Assembly: GCA_045589955.1 (NCBI GenBank)
Contig: JAZNQD010000015.1
Coordinates: 1 to 45,663, forward strand
Reading direction: 5' to 3'
DNA length: 45,663 bases
Source of the DNA: CAJGCS01 sp045589955
GTDB lineage: Bacteria > Bacillota_I > Bacilli_A > ML615J-28 > CAG-313
In this document: positions 38,221 to 45,663 of the stretch, in pieces
Numbering within the stretch: the stretch's first letter is position 1
Layout of the letters: each line of letters starts with the position of its first letter
Notes under the pieces: generated by a model
The model's database searches: none
Seen by the model: the letters and a program-made list of their open reading frames with translations, nothing else
Told to the model about the DNA's origin: nothing
Program-made: the position numbers and the translations under genes

Positions 38221-39474
38221 CTATACAAGACCAATGTCTGTTCGATAATATTTACCTTCAAAATCAATTTTCTCTGCAGCAGCATAAATCTTTTGTCTTA
38301 CTTCTTCAACTGATTTACCTTCTGCACATATATTTAATACTCTTCCACCACTTGTAACAACTTCATTATTTTTAAAGGCTGTTCCCGCATGGAAAACAAT
38401 AATATCTTCATTTACATCTTTTAAGCCTGTAATAACTTTCCCTTTTTCATAACTTCCAGGATAGCCACCACTTGCAAGAACTAAGCAACCGACAACACTA
38501 TCTTTCCATTTAACTTGATCTTTTGATAAAGTTTTTGTTGCAGTTGCATACATAATATCAAACAAGTCACTTTCTAAGCGTAATAAAATAACTTGTGTTT
38601 CTGGATCACCAAAGCGAACATTAAACTCTAATACTTTTGGTTTATTATTCTTTATCATTAAACCAATAAAGATAACACCACGATAATCCATTTGCTCTTC
38701 TTTTAAACCTTTCATAAAGGGATTTAATATTTCGTCTTCAAAAATTTTATTCATTTCCTCATTTAAGAAAGGGTTTGGAGAAAATGTTCCCATACCTCCA
38801 GTATTTGGGCCGATGTTTCCATCAAAGATTTGTTTATGGTCTTTGGCACTTACCATTGGAACAATCGTATTACCATCAGTAAAGCAAAGTAATGAACATT
38901 CGAATCCTTCTAAGAATTCTTCAATTACAAGTTTGTTACCAGCACCATCTAAGGCACCATCTACCATAAAATCTTTAATCGTACTTACTGCCATTTGTTC
39001 ATTCTCACAAATAACAACACCTTTTCCAGCAGCAAGTCCATCAGCTTTAATAACAACCGGATAACTAAAGTCACTTAAAGAACTAATCGCGTCTTCATAG
39101 TTTAAAGCTTCTACATAACGAGCAGTAGGGATATGATACTTTTTCATAAAGTTTTTAGAAAAAGCTTTACTACCTTCTAAAGTTGATGCAAGTTTTTGGG
39201 GGCCAAATACCTTATGACCTTTTTCCCATAAAAAGTCAGCAAGTCCCATACAAAGAGGAACTTCTGGCCCAACAACAGTAAGGTCAATATCATTTTCTTC
39301 AATTATTTTTAAGATAGCATCAAAATCATCAACTTTACCATTATGGCAAATGCCAATTTCACTTATTCCTGGATTACCGGGAATGGCATGAATATTAGTA
39401 ACCTTTTCACTCTTTTTTAATGCATAAGCAATAGCGTGGCACCTGCCTCCACCACCAACGATTAGTACGTTCAT
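38221..39474 (-). CDS. purD: Phosphoribosylamine-glycine ligase
   Basis: A 417-residue GAR synthetase joining phosphoribosylamine to glycine with ATP. The start NVLIVGGGGRCHAIAYAL, then GPEVPLCMGLADFL, VVIKADGLAAGKGVVIC (ATP-grasp) and LEFNVRFGDPETQVIL are all present. The length is normal. AGGAG precedes the ATG. It lies between purH and purL in the riboswitch-controlled operon. Confidence 0.97.
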   Translation of the reverse strand: MNVLIVGGGGRCHAIAYALKKSEKVTNIHAIPGNPGISEIGICHNGKVDDFDAILKIIEENDIDLTVVGPEVPLCMGLADFLWEKGHKVFGPQKLASTLEGSKAFSKNFMKKYHIPTARYVEALNYEDAISSLSDFSYPVVIKADGLAAGKGVVICENEQMAVSTIKDFMVDGALDGAGNKLVIEEFLEGFECSLLCFTDGNTIVPMVSAKDHKQIFDGNIGPNTGGMGTFSPNPFLNEEMNKIFEDEILNPFMKGLKEEQMDYRGVIFIGLMIKNNKPKVLEFNVRFGDPETQVILLRLESDLFDIMYATATKTLSKDQVKWKDSVVGCLVLASGGYPGSYEKGKVITGLKDVNEDIIVFHAGTAFKNNEVVTSGGRVLNICAEGKSVEEVRQKIYAAAEKIDFEGKYYRTDIGLV

Positions 39475-39498
39475 AAACTTTAACTCTCCTGTTAAATA

Positions 39499-41022
39499 TT
39501 AATGTCTAAAATGTCTATATCCTGTAAATACCATTGGGATATTTAATTCATTACATAAATCAATTGAATCTTGGTCTTTGATACTTCCACCTGGTTGCAC
39601 AATAGCACTAATCTTAGCATTTGCAGCTACTTGAACACAGTCATTAAATGGGAAGAAAGCATCACTTGCTAAAACAGCGCCTTCAAAATCTTTATCAGGA
39701 TTATTATGAATGGCATTTTCTAAAGCCCAAACACGTGATGTTTGTCCACCACCAATTGCAAGAGTAACACCATTTTTAACAATACAGATAGCATTTGATT
39801 TAACAAATTTAACAACTTTCATACCAAATTCCATATCACTTAGTTGTGCTTTTGTTGGTTTAGCATTTGTTACAACATTTACTTCTTTAAACATTTCTTT
39901 GTTTAAATCTTGAACAAGCACTTTACCTTCTAAATACTTAATATCGTACTTAGCATCTTCAGCATCTAAATTATGTAATTTTAAAATTCTTAAGTTTTTC
40001 TTCTTTCTTAGAACTTCTAATGCATCATCATCAAAGTCTGGTGCAGCAACAATTTCTAAGAAGATTTTATTCATTTCTGTCGCAGTTGCTTTATCAACTT
40101 TATAATTTACCGCAACAATTCCCCCAAAGATTGATTGTGGGTCAGCTTCATATGCTTTAATATATGATTCATAACCTGTAGCACCAATTGCAACACCACA
40201 AGGTGTAGAGTGCTTAATGGCGGCAGTAACAGTTGTATCTTTAAATTCACGTACTAAAGCAACAGCACCATATAAGTCATTTAAGTTGTTGAAAGAAATT
40301 TCTTTCCCACCTAATTGATCATAGTCAAGTAAAGACTTACCAATATAAGCATCAACATATTTATTAGCACCTTGATGAGAATTTTCGCCATATCTTAAAT
40401 GTTCTACTTTCTTTAAAGAAAGATTTAAAATATCAGGGAAATGATCATTAACAGCTTCTGCAAAATATCTTGAAATCATGGCATCATATGAAGCAGTCAT
40501 ACTAAATGCTTTATAAGCAAGATTTAAACGATATTCATAATTATCTTCATGATTTTTAATAGCTTCTAAAACACCTTCATAATCAGATGGACTTGTAACA
40601 ATTAAAACATCTTTGAAATTTTTTGCAGCACTTCTAATCATACTAGGTCCACCAATATCAATATTTTCAATCATTTCTGCCATTGGTTTACCTGCTCGAA
40701 GAGCCTTTTCAAATTCATATAAATTAACACAAACAAGGTCAATTGGTTGAATACCATATTCTTCAACTGTTTTACAATGTGATTCTAAATCACGACGGAA
40801 TAATAACCCACCATGAACCATTGGATGTAATGTTTTAACTCTTCCATATAACATTTCTGGAAATTTTGTTACTTCATCAATTGCAATTGCTTTTACACCT
40901 TCATCAGTTAACTTTTTTAAAGTTCCGCCAGTTGAAACAATTTCAAATCCAAGTTCTTCTAATCCTTTACAAAATTCAACGATTCCCTCTTTGTTTGTAA
41001 CACTTACTAAAGCTCTTCTCAT
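39499..41022 (-). CDS. purH: AICAR transformylase/IMP cyclohydrolase
   Basis: A 507-residue bifunctional enzyme for the last two steps to IMP. The N-terminal IMP cyclohydrolase part has RALVSVTNKEGIVEF, STGGTLKKL and RVKTLHPMVHGGLL. The C-terminal transformylase has KVEHLRYGENSHQGA, AAIKHSTPCGVAIG and SDAFFPFNDCVQVAA. It uses 10-formyl-THF, the product of Fhs encoded in the same operon; its substrate ZMP (AICAR) is a ligand of the operon's riboswitch. The ATG overlaps the purN stop (ATGA). Confidence 0.97.
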   Translation of the reverse strand: MRRALVSVTNKEGIVEFCKGLEELGFEIVSTGGTLKKLTDEGVKAIAIDEVTKFPEMLYGRVKTLHPMVHGGLLFRRDLESHCKTVEEYGIQPIDLVCVNLYEFEKALRAGKPMAEMIENIDIGGPSMIRSAAKNFKDVLIVTSPSDYEGVLEAIKNHEDNYEYRLNLAYKAFSMTASYDAMISRYFAEAVNDHFPDILNLSLKKVEHLRYGENSHQGANKYVDAYIGKSLLDYDQLGGKEISFNNLNDLYGAVALVREFKDTTVTAAIKHSTPCGVAIGATGYESYIKAYEADPQSIFGGIVAVNYKVDKATATEMNKIFLEIVAAPDFDDDALEVLRKKKNLRILKLHNLDAEDAKYDIKYLEGKVLVQDLNKEMFKEVNVVTNAKPTKAQLSDMEFGMKVVKFVKSNAICIVKNGVTLAIGGGQTSRVWALENAIHNNPDKDFEGAVLASDAFFPFNDCVQVAANAKISAIVQPGGSIKDQDSIDLCNELNIPMVFTGYRHFRH

Positions 41023-41612
41023 ATTACATTAACCCTTTCATTTTCAACTTTTAGTTTATTATCACAGTATAGTTTAACTGCTTCAACTAATAATTTATGT
41101 TCAATATTAATTAATATTTTTTCTTGAATTTCTTCTGGAGAATTACAATCACTAATATCAATTGCCTTTTGTAAAATGATTGGTCCTCCATCAACAACTG
41201 TCGAAACAAAGTGAACAGTTGCTCCACTAACTTTCACCCCACGTTTAAATACTTCTTCGTGAACATGAATTCCATAATAACCTGGTCCACAAAAAGAAGG
41301 GATTAAAGATGGGTGAATATTCATAATTCTATTCGGATATTTATCAATTAGTTTTGCAGAAACAATTGCAAGATATCCGGCAAGGACAATTAAATCAATT
41401 TTTTCTTTTTCAAGTTCCTCTAAAATCAAATCTTCATCCCTTAACCATAGAGCCTTAATGCCTGCATTTCTTGCTCTTTCTAAGCCAAAGGCATTTTTGC
41501 GATTTGAGATAACTAATTTGATTTCACCATTAATTTCCTTATTATGACAAGCATCAATAATTGATTGAAGGTTTGTTCCAGAACCAGAAACAAATACTGC
41601 AATATTTACCAT
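41019..41612 (-). CDS. purN: Phosphoribosylglycinamide formyltransferase
   Basis: A 197-residue 10-formyl-THF-dependent GAR transformylase. Family motifs are VFVSGSGTNLQSIIDAC, the catalytic-region MNIHPSLIPSFCGPGYYG, and GATVHFVSTVVDGGPIILQ. It overlaps purM by 7 nt and purH by 4 nt, so translation is coupled along this part of the operon. Confidence 0.96.
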   Translation of the reverse strand: MVNIAVFVSGSGTNLQSIIDACHNKEINGEIKLVISNRKNAFGLERARNAGIKALWLRDEDLILEELEKEKIDLIVLAGYLAIVSAKLIDKYPNRIMNIHPSLIPSFCGPGYYGIHVHEEVFKRGVKVSGATVHFVSTVVDGGPIILQKAIDISDCNSPEEIQEKILINIEHKLLVEAVKLYCDNKLKVENERVNVI

Positions 41613-42637
41613 TTTAGATTTACTTCTCCACTATTTGTAACTTTACCAATAACATAAGCTTCTTCGTTAATTTCATGAAGTTGTTTCATTACTGAATCAA
41701 CTTCTTTTTCGTCTACCGCAAGCATGAAACCAATCCCCATATTGAAGACGTTGTACATTTCTTTTTCATCAATTTCACCTGTTTTCATTATGAAATCAAA
41801 GATAGCTGGTCTTGGAAATGACTTAATATTAATATCAACACCAAGTCCTTCTTTTAACATTCTTGGAACATTTTCAAAGAAACCCCCACCAGTAATATGA
41901 CACATACCAGAAATGTTTACATTATTGTTCAATAAATGTTTAATTGTTTTGACATAAATTTTTGTTGGTGTCAACAATTCTTCACCAAGTGTTTTGCCAA
42001 ACTCTTCATAGTAAGTATTAACATCTAATTTAGCGTCTTTTAATAAAACCTTACGAACTAAAGAATATCCATTTGAATGGCAACCACTTGAAGGAAGGCC
42101 AATTAAAACGTCTCCTTCTTTAATTTTAGATCCATCTAAAAATTTTGCTTTTTCAACGGCACCAACACAGAACCCTGCAATATCATAATGATTTTCATCA
42201 TACATATCAGGCATTTCGGCAGTTTCTCCCCCAATAAGGGCACATTCAGATAATACACATCCATCAGCTACCCCTTTTACAAGTTGTTCAATTTTCTTAG
42301 GATGATTTTTACCAACTGCCAAATAATCTAAAAAGAATATAGGCATTGCTCCTTGAACTAAAACATCGTTAACACACATTGCAACTGCGTCAATTCCAAT
42401 TGTATCATGTTTATCACATAAGAATGCTAGCATCAGTTTTGTTCCAACACCATCTGTTCCAGAAACTAAAACAGGTTCTTTCATATTCAAAAGGCTTAGA
42501 TCAAATGTTCCACCAAAAGCACCAATTGAATCGATGGCACCAAGAACCTTTGTTCTTGCAACATGAGATTTAATCAGTCTAACAGACTCATATCCTGCTT
42601 CTAAATCAACACCAGCTTCGCGATATTTTTTGCTCAT
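41606..42637 (-). CDS. purM: Phosphoribosylformylglycinamidine cyclo-ligase
   Basis: A 343-residue AIR synthetase. Recognisable blocks are YREAGVDLEAGYESV, PVLVSGTDGVGTKLMLAF, HDTIGIDAVAMCVNDVLVQGA, LIGGETAEMP and CHITGGGFFENVPRML. The frame opens three codons earlier at a GTG (42646), but that GTG is part of the Shine-Dalgarno AGGTGA, so the ATG at 42637 is the start. It is the second gene after the riboswitch, following purE. Confidence 0.96.
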   Translation of the reverse strand: MSKKYREAGVDLEAGYESVRLIKSHVARTKVLGAIDSIGAFGGTFDLSLLNMKEPVLVSGTDGVGTKLMLAFLCDKHDTIGIDAVAMCVNDVLVQGAMPIFFLDYLAVGKNHPKKIEQLVKGVADGCVLSECALIGGETAEMPDMYDENHYDIAGFCVGAVEKAKFLDGSKIKEGDVLIGLPSSGCHSNGYSLVRKVLLKDAKLDVNTYYEEFGKTLGEELLTPTKIYVKTIKHLLNNNVNISGMCHITGGGFFENVPRMLKEGLGVDINIKSFPRPAIFDFIMKTGEIDEKEMYNVFNMGIGFMLAVDEKEVDSVMKQLHEINEEAYVIGKVTNSGEVNLKW

Positions 42638-42653
42638 AAACTTCACCTATATT

Positions 42654-43142
42654 CTATTTAATTCTTTCTTGTAATTTTTCATTAGCACATATTGCACTTT
42701 GTTCCATCACTTTTCTTTCTTCAAGTAAAGCATCTTTAATAGAAGGATACTTAATTCCTAATATTTCAAGAGCAAGATAACCTGCATTTTTACTGCCATC
42801 AATTGCAACGCAAGCAACAGGAATACCACTTGGCATTTGCACAACTGACAATAAAGCATCCATTCCTTCAAGGTTTTTACTTGTAAGTGGAACACCAATT
42901 ACAGGTAATGTTGTAAGTGCTGCAACAACACCTGGTAATGCTGCGGCCATTCCTGCACAGGCGATAATCACCTCAGTATCATTGTTATTACACTCATTAA
43001 CAAATTCAACTAAACTAGCATGTGCGCGATGTGCCGAGAAGCATCTAGCAACAACCTCAACATTATATGCTTTTAGTAAATTAATCATTGGTTCAACTTT
43101 ATCAAAATCACTCATTGATCCCATAATAACGGCTACTTTCAT
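42654..43142 (-). CDS. purE: N5-carboxyaminoimidazole ribonucleotide mutase (PurE)
   Basis: A 162-residue PurE with VAVIMGSMSDFDKVEP, the SAHR motif (RCFSAHRAHASL), ACAGMAAALPGVVAAL and GVPLTSKNLEGMDALLSVVQM. No purK is encoded here. If none exists elsewhere, the enzyme would have to use CO2 and AIR directly (class II activity); the sequence alone does not settle this. It is the first gene after the ZTP riboswitch, with a GGAGG ribosome site shortly after the terminator T-run, and it lies in an operon that provides most purine steps. Confidence 0.95.
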   Translation of the reverse strand: MKVAVIMGSMSDFDKVEPMINLLKAYNVEVVARCFSAHRAHASLVEFVNECNNNDTEVIIACAGMAAALPGVVAALTTLPVIGVPLTSKNLEGMDALLSVVQMPSGIPVACVAIDGSKNAGYLALEILGIKYPSIKDALLEERKVMEQSAICANEKLQERIK

Positions 43143-43171
43143 AAAAAACCTCCATTTTATCCTTGAAAACT

Positions 43172-43267
43172 AAAAAAAGGCATACCAAAAAATATGGCTG
43201 CCCAGACGGTCGACATTTCTAACTTATACTCCCACGTGGTTAACCACTTATCCGTCAGTTGTATAAC
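43172..43267 (-). ncRNA. ZTP (pfl) riboswitch with intrinsic terminator
   Basis: On the minus strand the leader reads GTTATACAACTGACGG, then a hairpin GTGGTTAACCAC, then GTGGGAGTATAAG, a short linker, CCGTCTGGGC and a terminator ending in TTTTTTT (43172-43178). P1 is TTATAC/GTATAA. The P2-type stem is GTGG/CCAC. The pseudoknot pairs GACGG with CCGTC, covarying with the GGCG/CGCC of well-known pfl RNAs. CCGNCUGGGC is the pfl signature. The terminator stem (GGCA-CC with GG-TGCC) overlaps this signature, so ZTP/ZMP binding would block termination and turn the purine operon on when 10-formyl-THF is short. The aptamer is about 43200-43267. Confidence 0.92.
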
Positions 43268-43291
43268 TTTTTTCTTATTATTTATAGTATT

Positions 43292-43320
43292 ATTATACCA
43301 TTAATATTTTTATCTTTCAA
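43292..43320 (-). promoter_or_regulatory. Promoter of the purine operon
   Basis: Minus-strand TTGAAA (43315-43320), 17-nt spacer, TATAAT (43292-43297) preceded by TGG: near-consensus with extended -10, 25 nt upstream of the riboswitch P1. Confidence 0.85.
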
Positions 43321-43387
43321 GAATTAAATCTTGAAAACGATTGAAATTTTTTTTGATAAAAAAATTAATAAACTTAGATAAAATTTA

Positions 43388-43416
43388 TTGCATAAAAATT
43401 TTTATTGTGTTAAAAT
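43388..43416 (+). promoter_or_regulatory. purC promoter
   Basis: TTGCAT (43388-43393), 17-nt spacer, TAAAAT (43411-43416) with TGT in front. The ribosome site TAGGAGAAAG leads to the ATG at 43443. No riboswitch or attenuator is visible in the short purC leader, unlike the divergent purE operon. Confidence 0.75.
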
Positions 43417-43442
43417 ATTTGCGTAAATTTTAGGAGAAAGTT

Positions 43443-44126
43443 ATGGAAAAATTATATACTGGTAAAACAAAAGATGTATTTAAATTAGAAAACGGAAATG
43501 TATTATTAAAGTTTAAAGATGATTGTACTGGAAAAGATGGCGTCTTTGATCCGGGAGAAAACGCAGTTGGTTTAACAATTGAAGGTATTGGGAAAGAAAA
43601 CTTAAAAACTTCAATTTATTATTTTGATTTACTAAAAAAAGCTGGTATTAAAACACATTATGTAAGTGCAAATATCGAAGACTCAACTATGGAAGTATTA
43701 CCAGGGAAAGTATTTGGTCATGGATTAGAAGTTATTTGTCGTTTAGTTGCAACAGGTAGCTTTATTAGAAGATATGGTGCTTATATCAAAGATGGTACTC
43801 CACTTGAAGGTGGGTATGTTGAATGTACCTTCAAAGACGATGCCAAAGGCGATCCACTTGTAACAAGCGAAGGTTTAGTTGCTCTAGGTGTTATGTCTTT
43901 AGAATTCTTCAACGAAATGAAAGAAAAAACTTTAAAAATCACAAATATTATTGCTCAAGATTTAAAATCAATTGGTCTTGATTTATGGGATATTAAATAT
44001 GAATTTGGATACAACAACAATGAAGTAATTTTAATCGATGAAATTGCATCAGGTAATATGCGTGTTTATAAAGACGGAAAGATTGTTGATCCAATTACAT
44101 TAACAAAACTTATATTAAATAGATAA
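43443..44126 (+). CDS. purC: SAICAR synthetase
   Basis: A 227-residue phosphoribosylaminoimidazole-succinocarboxamide synthase joining CAIR and aspartate with ATP. Motifs are KLYTGKTKDVFKLENGNVLL, FKDDCTGKDG, EVICRLVATGSFIRRYG and VILIDEIASGNMRVYKDG. It is transcribed away from the main purine operon from its own promoter and is followed by a bidirectional terminator. Separation of purC from the riboswitch-controlled genes means its product is not under direct ZTP control. Confidence 0.96.
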   Translation: MEKLYTGKTKDVFKLENGNVLLKFKDDCTGKDGVFDPGENAVGLTIEGIGKENLKTSIYYFDLLKKAGIKTHYVSANIEDSTMEVLPGKVFGHGLEVICRLVATGSFIRRYGAYIKDGTPLEGGYVECTFKDDAKGDPLVTSEGLVALGVMSLEFFNEMKEKTLKITNIIAQDLKSIGLDLWDIKYEFGYNNNEVILIDEIASGNMRVYKDGKIVDPITLTKLILNR

Positions 44127-44156
44127 AATGAACCACCAAAGGTGGTTCATTTTTAA
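44125..44156 (+). terminator. Bidirectional terminator between purC and tsaC
   Basis: A 13-bp stem AAAATGAACCACC / GGTGGTTCATTTT with an AAA loop. T-runs follow on both strands, and it overlaps the ends of both convergent genes. Confidence 0.9.
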
Positions 44157-44719
44157 ATATAGACGTCTCCTTGACGAACTAGTCTAATATAATCATCAGT
44201 AACTTCAATAACTGTAGAAGAAACATTTGAAGATACTTCATTACTTTCGATAATACAATCAATCAAATGATTATAGTTACTCTTAATTTCTTCATAACTA
44301 TTTAAAGCAGGTTCGCCACTTTTATTAACACTTGTTACTGCCATCGGTCCATATTTTTTTAAAATTGCTAATGCAATTTTGCTATTGGGCATACGAATTC
44401 CAATTGTGTTAAATGTTGGATTTAAAAAAGAAGGAACATTTTTGCTTTTACCACAAATAATAGTTAAAGCACCAGGCCAATTTTTTTCAATTAGGTCAAT
44501 TGCATTATCAGGTATAAATTTAACTAAGCTTATTGCTTGTTCAACTGAACCAACAAGAATTGCTAAAGGTTTATTATAATCACGTTCTTTTAAAGCATAG
44601 ATTCTTTCAATACTTTTTTGATCATTGATTAAACAACCTACCCCATATACTGTATCAGTTGGAAAAGCAATTACTAAATTATCAATTTTATCTAATTTTA
44701 ATAATTCATCTATTTTCAT
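44153..44719 (-). CDS. tsaC: L-threonylcarbamoyladenylate synthase (TsaC/Sua5/YrdC)
   Basis: A 188-residue YrdC-fold enzyme making threonylcarbamoyl-AMP for the t6A modification of ANN-decoding tRNAs. The signature FPTDTVYGVGCLI, then ALKERDYNKPLAILVGS, WPGALTIICG, GIRMPN and AVTSVNKSGEPA are present. It is the short form without the Sua5 C-terminal domain. It follows prmC by 6 nt; in B. subtilis the equivalent gene ywlC is also near prmC, spoIIR and rpiB. Confidence 0.93.
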   Translation of the reverse strand: MKIDELLKLDKIDNLVIAFPTDTVYGVGCLINDQKSIERIYALKERDYNKPLAILVGSVEQAISLVKFIPDNAIDLIEKNWPGALTIICGKSKNVPSFLNPTFNTIGIRMPNSKIALAILKKYGPMAVTSVNKSGEPALNSYEEIKSNYNHLIDCIIESNEVSSNVSSTVIEVTDDYIRLVRQGDVYI

Positions 44720-44725
44720 AAAAAC

Positions 44726-45574
44726 CTACTTATTAATTACTACAGTCATGCGATCTTTATCACTTAAATCTTTAATAGAAATAACTTCTGAATTTGGGAA
44801 ATACTTTTTCGCAAGTTCAATCATTTTTTCTTTTGATCTATATCCATGTTCAAAAGCAAGAATATTTGGTGTTTTTAATACTTTATGGGCATTACTTAAA
44901 ATAATATCATAAAATTTCATTCCATCGTTACCACCAAATAATGCAACATGCGGTTCATTATTTTTAACAATATCTTCAACATATTCATCATCAGGAATAT
45001 ACGGCGGATTTGAAACTAAGATATCAAATTTCATATTATTATCAATTAATGGTGCTAACATATCTCCAACAAGGAAATCAACTTTTGCATCATTGATTGT
45101 TGCATTTTCTTTTGCAACTTCAATTGCGCTTGATGAAATATCGGTTGCTTTAACTGTCATATTAGCTTCTTCTTTAGCAAGAGCAATAGCAATTGCTCCA
45201 CTACCAGTACCAACATCAACAACATCTACTTTTTTACCGGCAAATACTTCATCATAATATGATAAAACATAACCAACTAATTCTTCAGTTTCTGGTCGAG
45301 GAATTAAAACTTCTTTGTTGACTTTCATTTTATAACCATAAAAATAAGTATAGCCAATAATATGTTGAACAGGAATTCCCTCAACAATATATTTGTCAAT
45401 TTCTTTTGTTAAGTATTCTTCTTGTTCTAAAGGAAGTTCATCGTGTAACATTGATACAAACTCTGCACCACTTTTACCACTTAATTCAAGTAGTAATAAT
45501 TTAATTGCCTCTTTTTCTAAACCCTTTTCTAAAGCTCTTTTTGATTGTTTATTTAAGAAAGTAATGTATTTCAT
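44726..45574 (-). CDS. prmC: Release-factor glutamine methyltransferase
   Basis: A 282-residue PrmC that methylates the GGQ glutamine of RF1/RF2. An N-terminal helical domain (about 1-75) is followed by IPRPETEEL (91-99), the SAM motif VGTGSGAIAIALA (121-133) and the NPPYIP motif (189-194). The frame includes an ATG two codons earlier (45580), but AAAGG lies only 2 nt before it and 8 nt before the ATG at 45574, so I chose the latter. Its usual partner prfA would lie upstream, outside the window. The last 80 bases of the window hold no recognisable gene. Confidence 0.93.
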   Translation of the reverse strand: MKYITFLNKQSKRALEKGLEKEAIKLLLLELSGKSGAEFVSMLHDELPLEQEEYLTKEIDKYIVEGIPVQHIIGYTYFYGYKMKVNKEVLIPRPETEELVGYVLSYYDEVFAGKKVDVVDVGTGSGAIAIALAKEEANMTVKATDISSSAIEVAKENATINDAKVDFLVGDMLAPLIDNNMKFDILVSNPPYIPDDEYVEDIVKNNEPHVALFGGNDGMKFYDIILSNAHKVLKTPNILAFEHGYRSKEKMIELAKKYFPNSEVISIKDLSDKDRMTVVINK

Positions 45575-45663
45575 ATTCATATCCTTTCGATATAATTCTT
45601 TTTCAGATGATTAAAAGATGTTAATATTTTATAATAATCATATTTATCCCTATCTATTATATC

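Noticed and set aside
43320..43442. A second riboswitch or PurR box upstream of purC
   Set aside because: No aptamer-like conserved segments or stable stem with T-run; only A/T-rich sequence and a promoter are visible.
1..45663. UGA recoding as Trp (mollicute code)
   Set aside because: TGA ends several intact genes (PdaA-like, MarR fusion, purN) at family-consistent positions, and conserved Trp residues use TGG.

Overview
The window is AT-rich (about one third G+C by eye) and densely coded, with most genes on the minus strand. The family set and low-G+C codon use point to a Bacillota lineage of the Bacilli/Erysipelotrichia/RF39-RFN20 kind: a fused single-chain PurL, type III glutamine synthetase, a Tex protein, InlB-type B-repeat surface proteins, and AtpZ/DUF1146 flanking the ATP synthase genes. 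TGA is used as an ordinary stop, so this is not a UGA=Trp mollicute. SpoIIQ-like, SpoIIR-like and PdaA-like genes suggest a spore-former or a recent descendant of one. No rRNA, tRNA, CRISPR array, insertion sequence or phage module was seen.

Layout. 1-2609 (minus): rlmD-type rRNA methyltransferase, pyroglutamyl peptidase, and an endonuclease/exonuclease/phosphatase gene cut by the window edge. 2743-5337 (plus): a membrane-anchored B-repeat protein, then two tandem cysteine-rich membrane paralogues of unknown function. 5392-11596 (minus): PdaA-like deacetylase, then an operon of a histone-H1-like/MarR fusion regulator, Xaa-Pro aminopeptidase and a large surface lipoprotein amidase. 11727-15899 (minus): small Cys-rich lipoprotein, a decayed surface-protein gene, acpP, tex and pncC. 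15978-19935: yigZ, a DUF1295 membrane protein, the ytqA-ytqB tRNA-modification pair, and a HAD phosphatase.

20034-28606 (minus) is one long unit: rpiB, atpZ, atpI, atpB-E-F-H-A-G-D-C, a DUF1146 gene and spoIIQ. The c subunit carries the Na+-binding residues of sodium F-ATPases. 28678-29175 is spoIIR. spoIIQ and spoIIR each have a GTATA-N17-CATA(A/C)TA element just upstream, a candidate forespore sigma promoter.

29210-43142 (minus) is a purine/one-carbon/nitrogen operon: purE, purM, purN, purH, purD, purL, purF, fhs and glnN. A ZTP riboswitch with its own terminator precedes it. fhs makes formyl-THF for PurN/PurH and GlnN makes glutamine for PurL. PurF has Ser in place of its catalytic N-terminal Cys. 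purC is divergent with its own promoter. The window ends with tsaC and prmC (minus), neighbours of spoIIR and rpiB in Bacillus subtilis, which suggests the purine block sits inside an ancestral atp-rpiB-tsaC-spoIIR-prmC neighbourhood.
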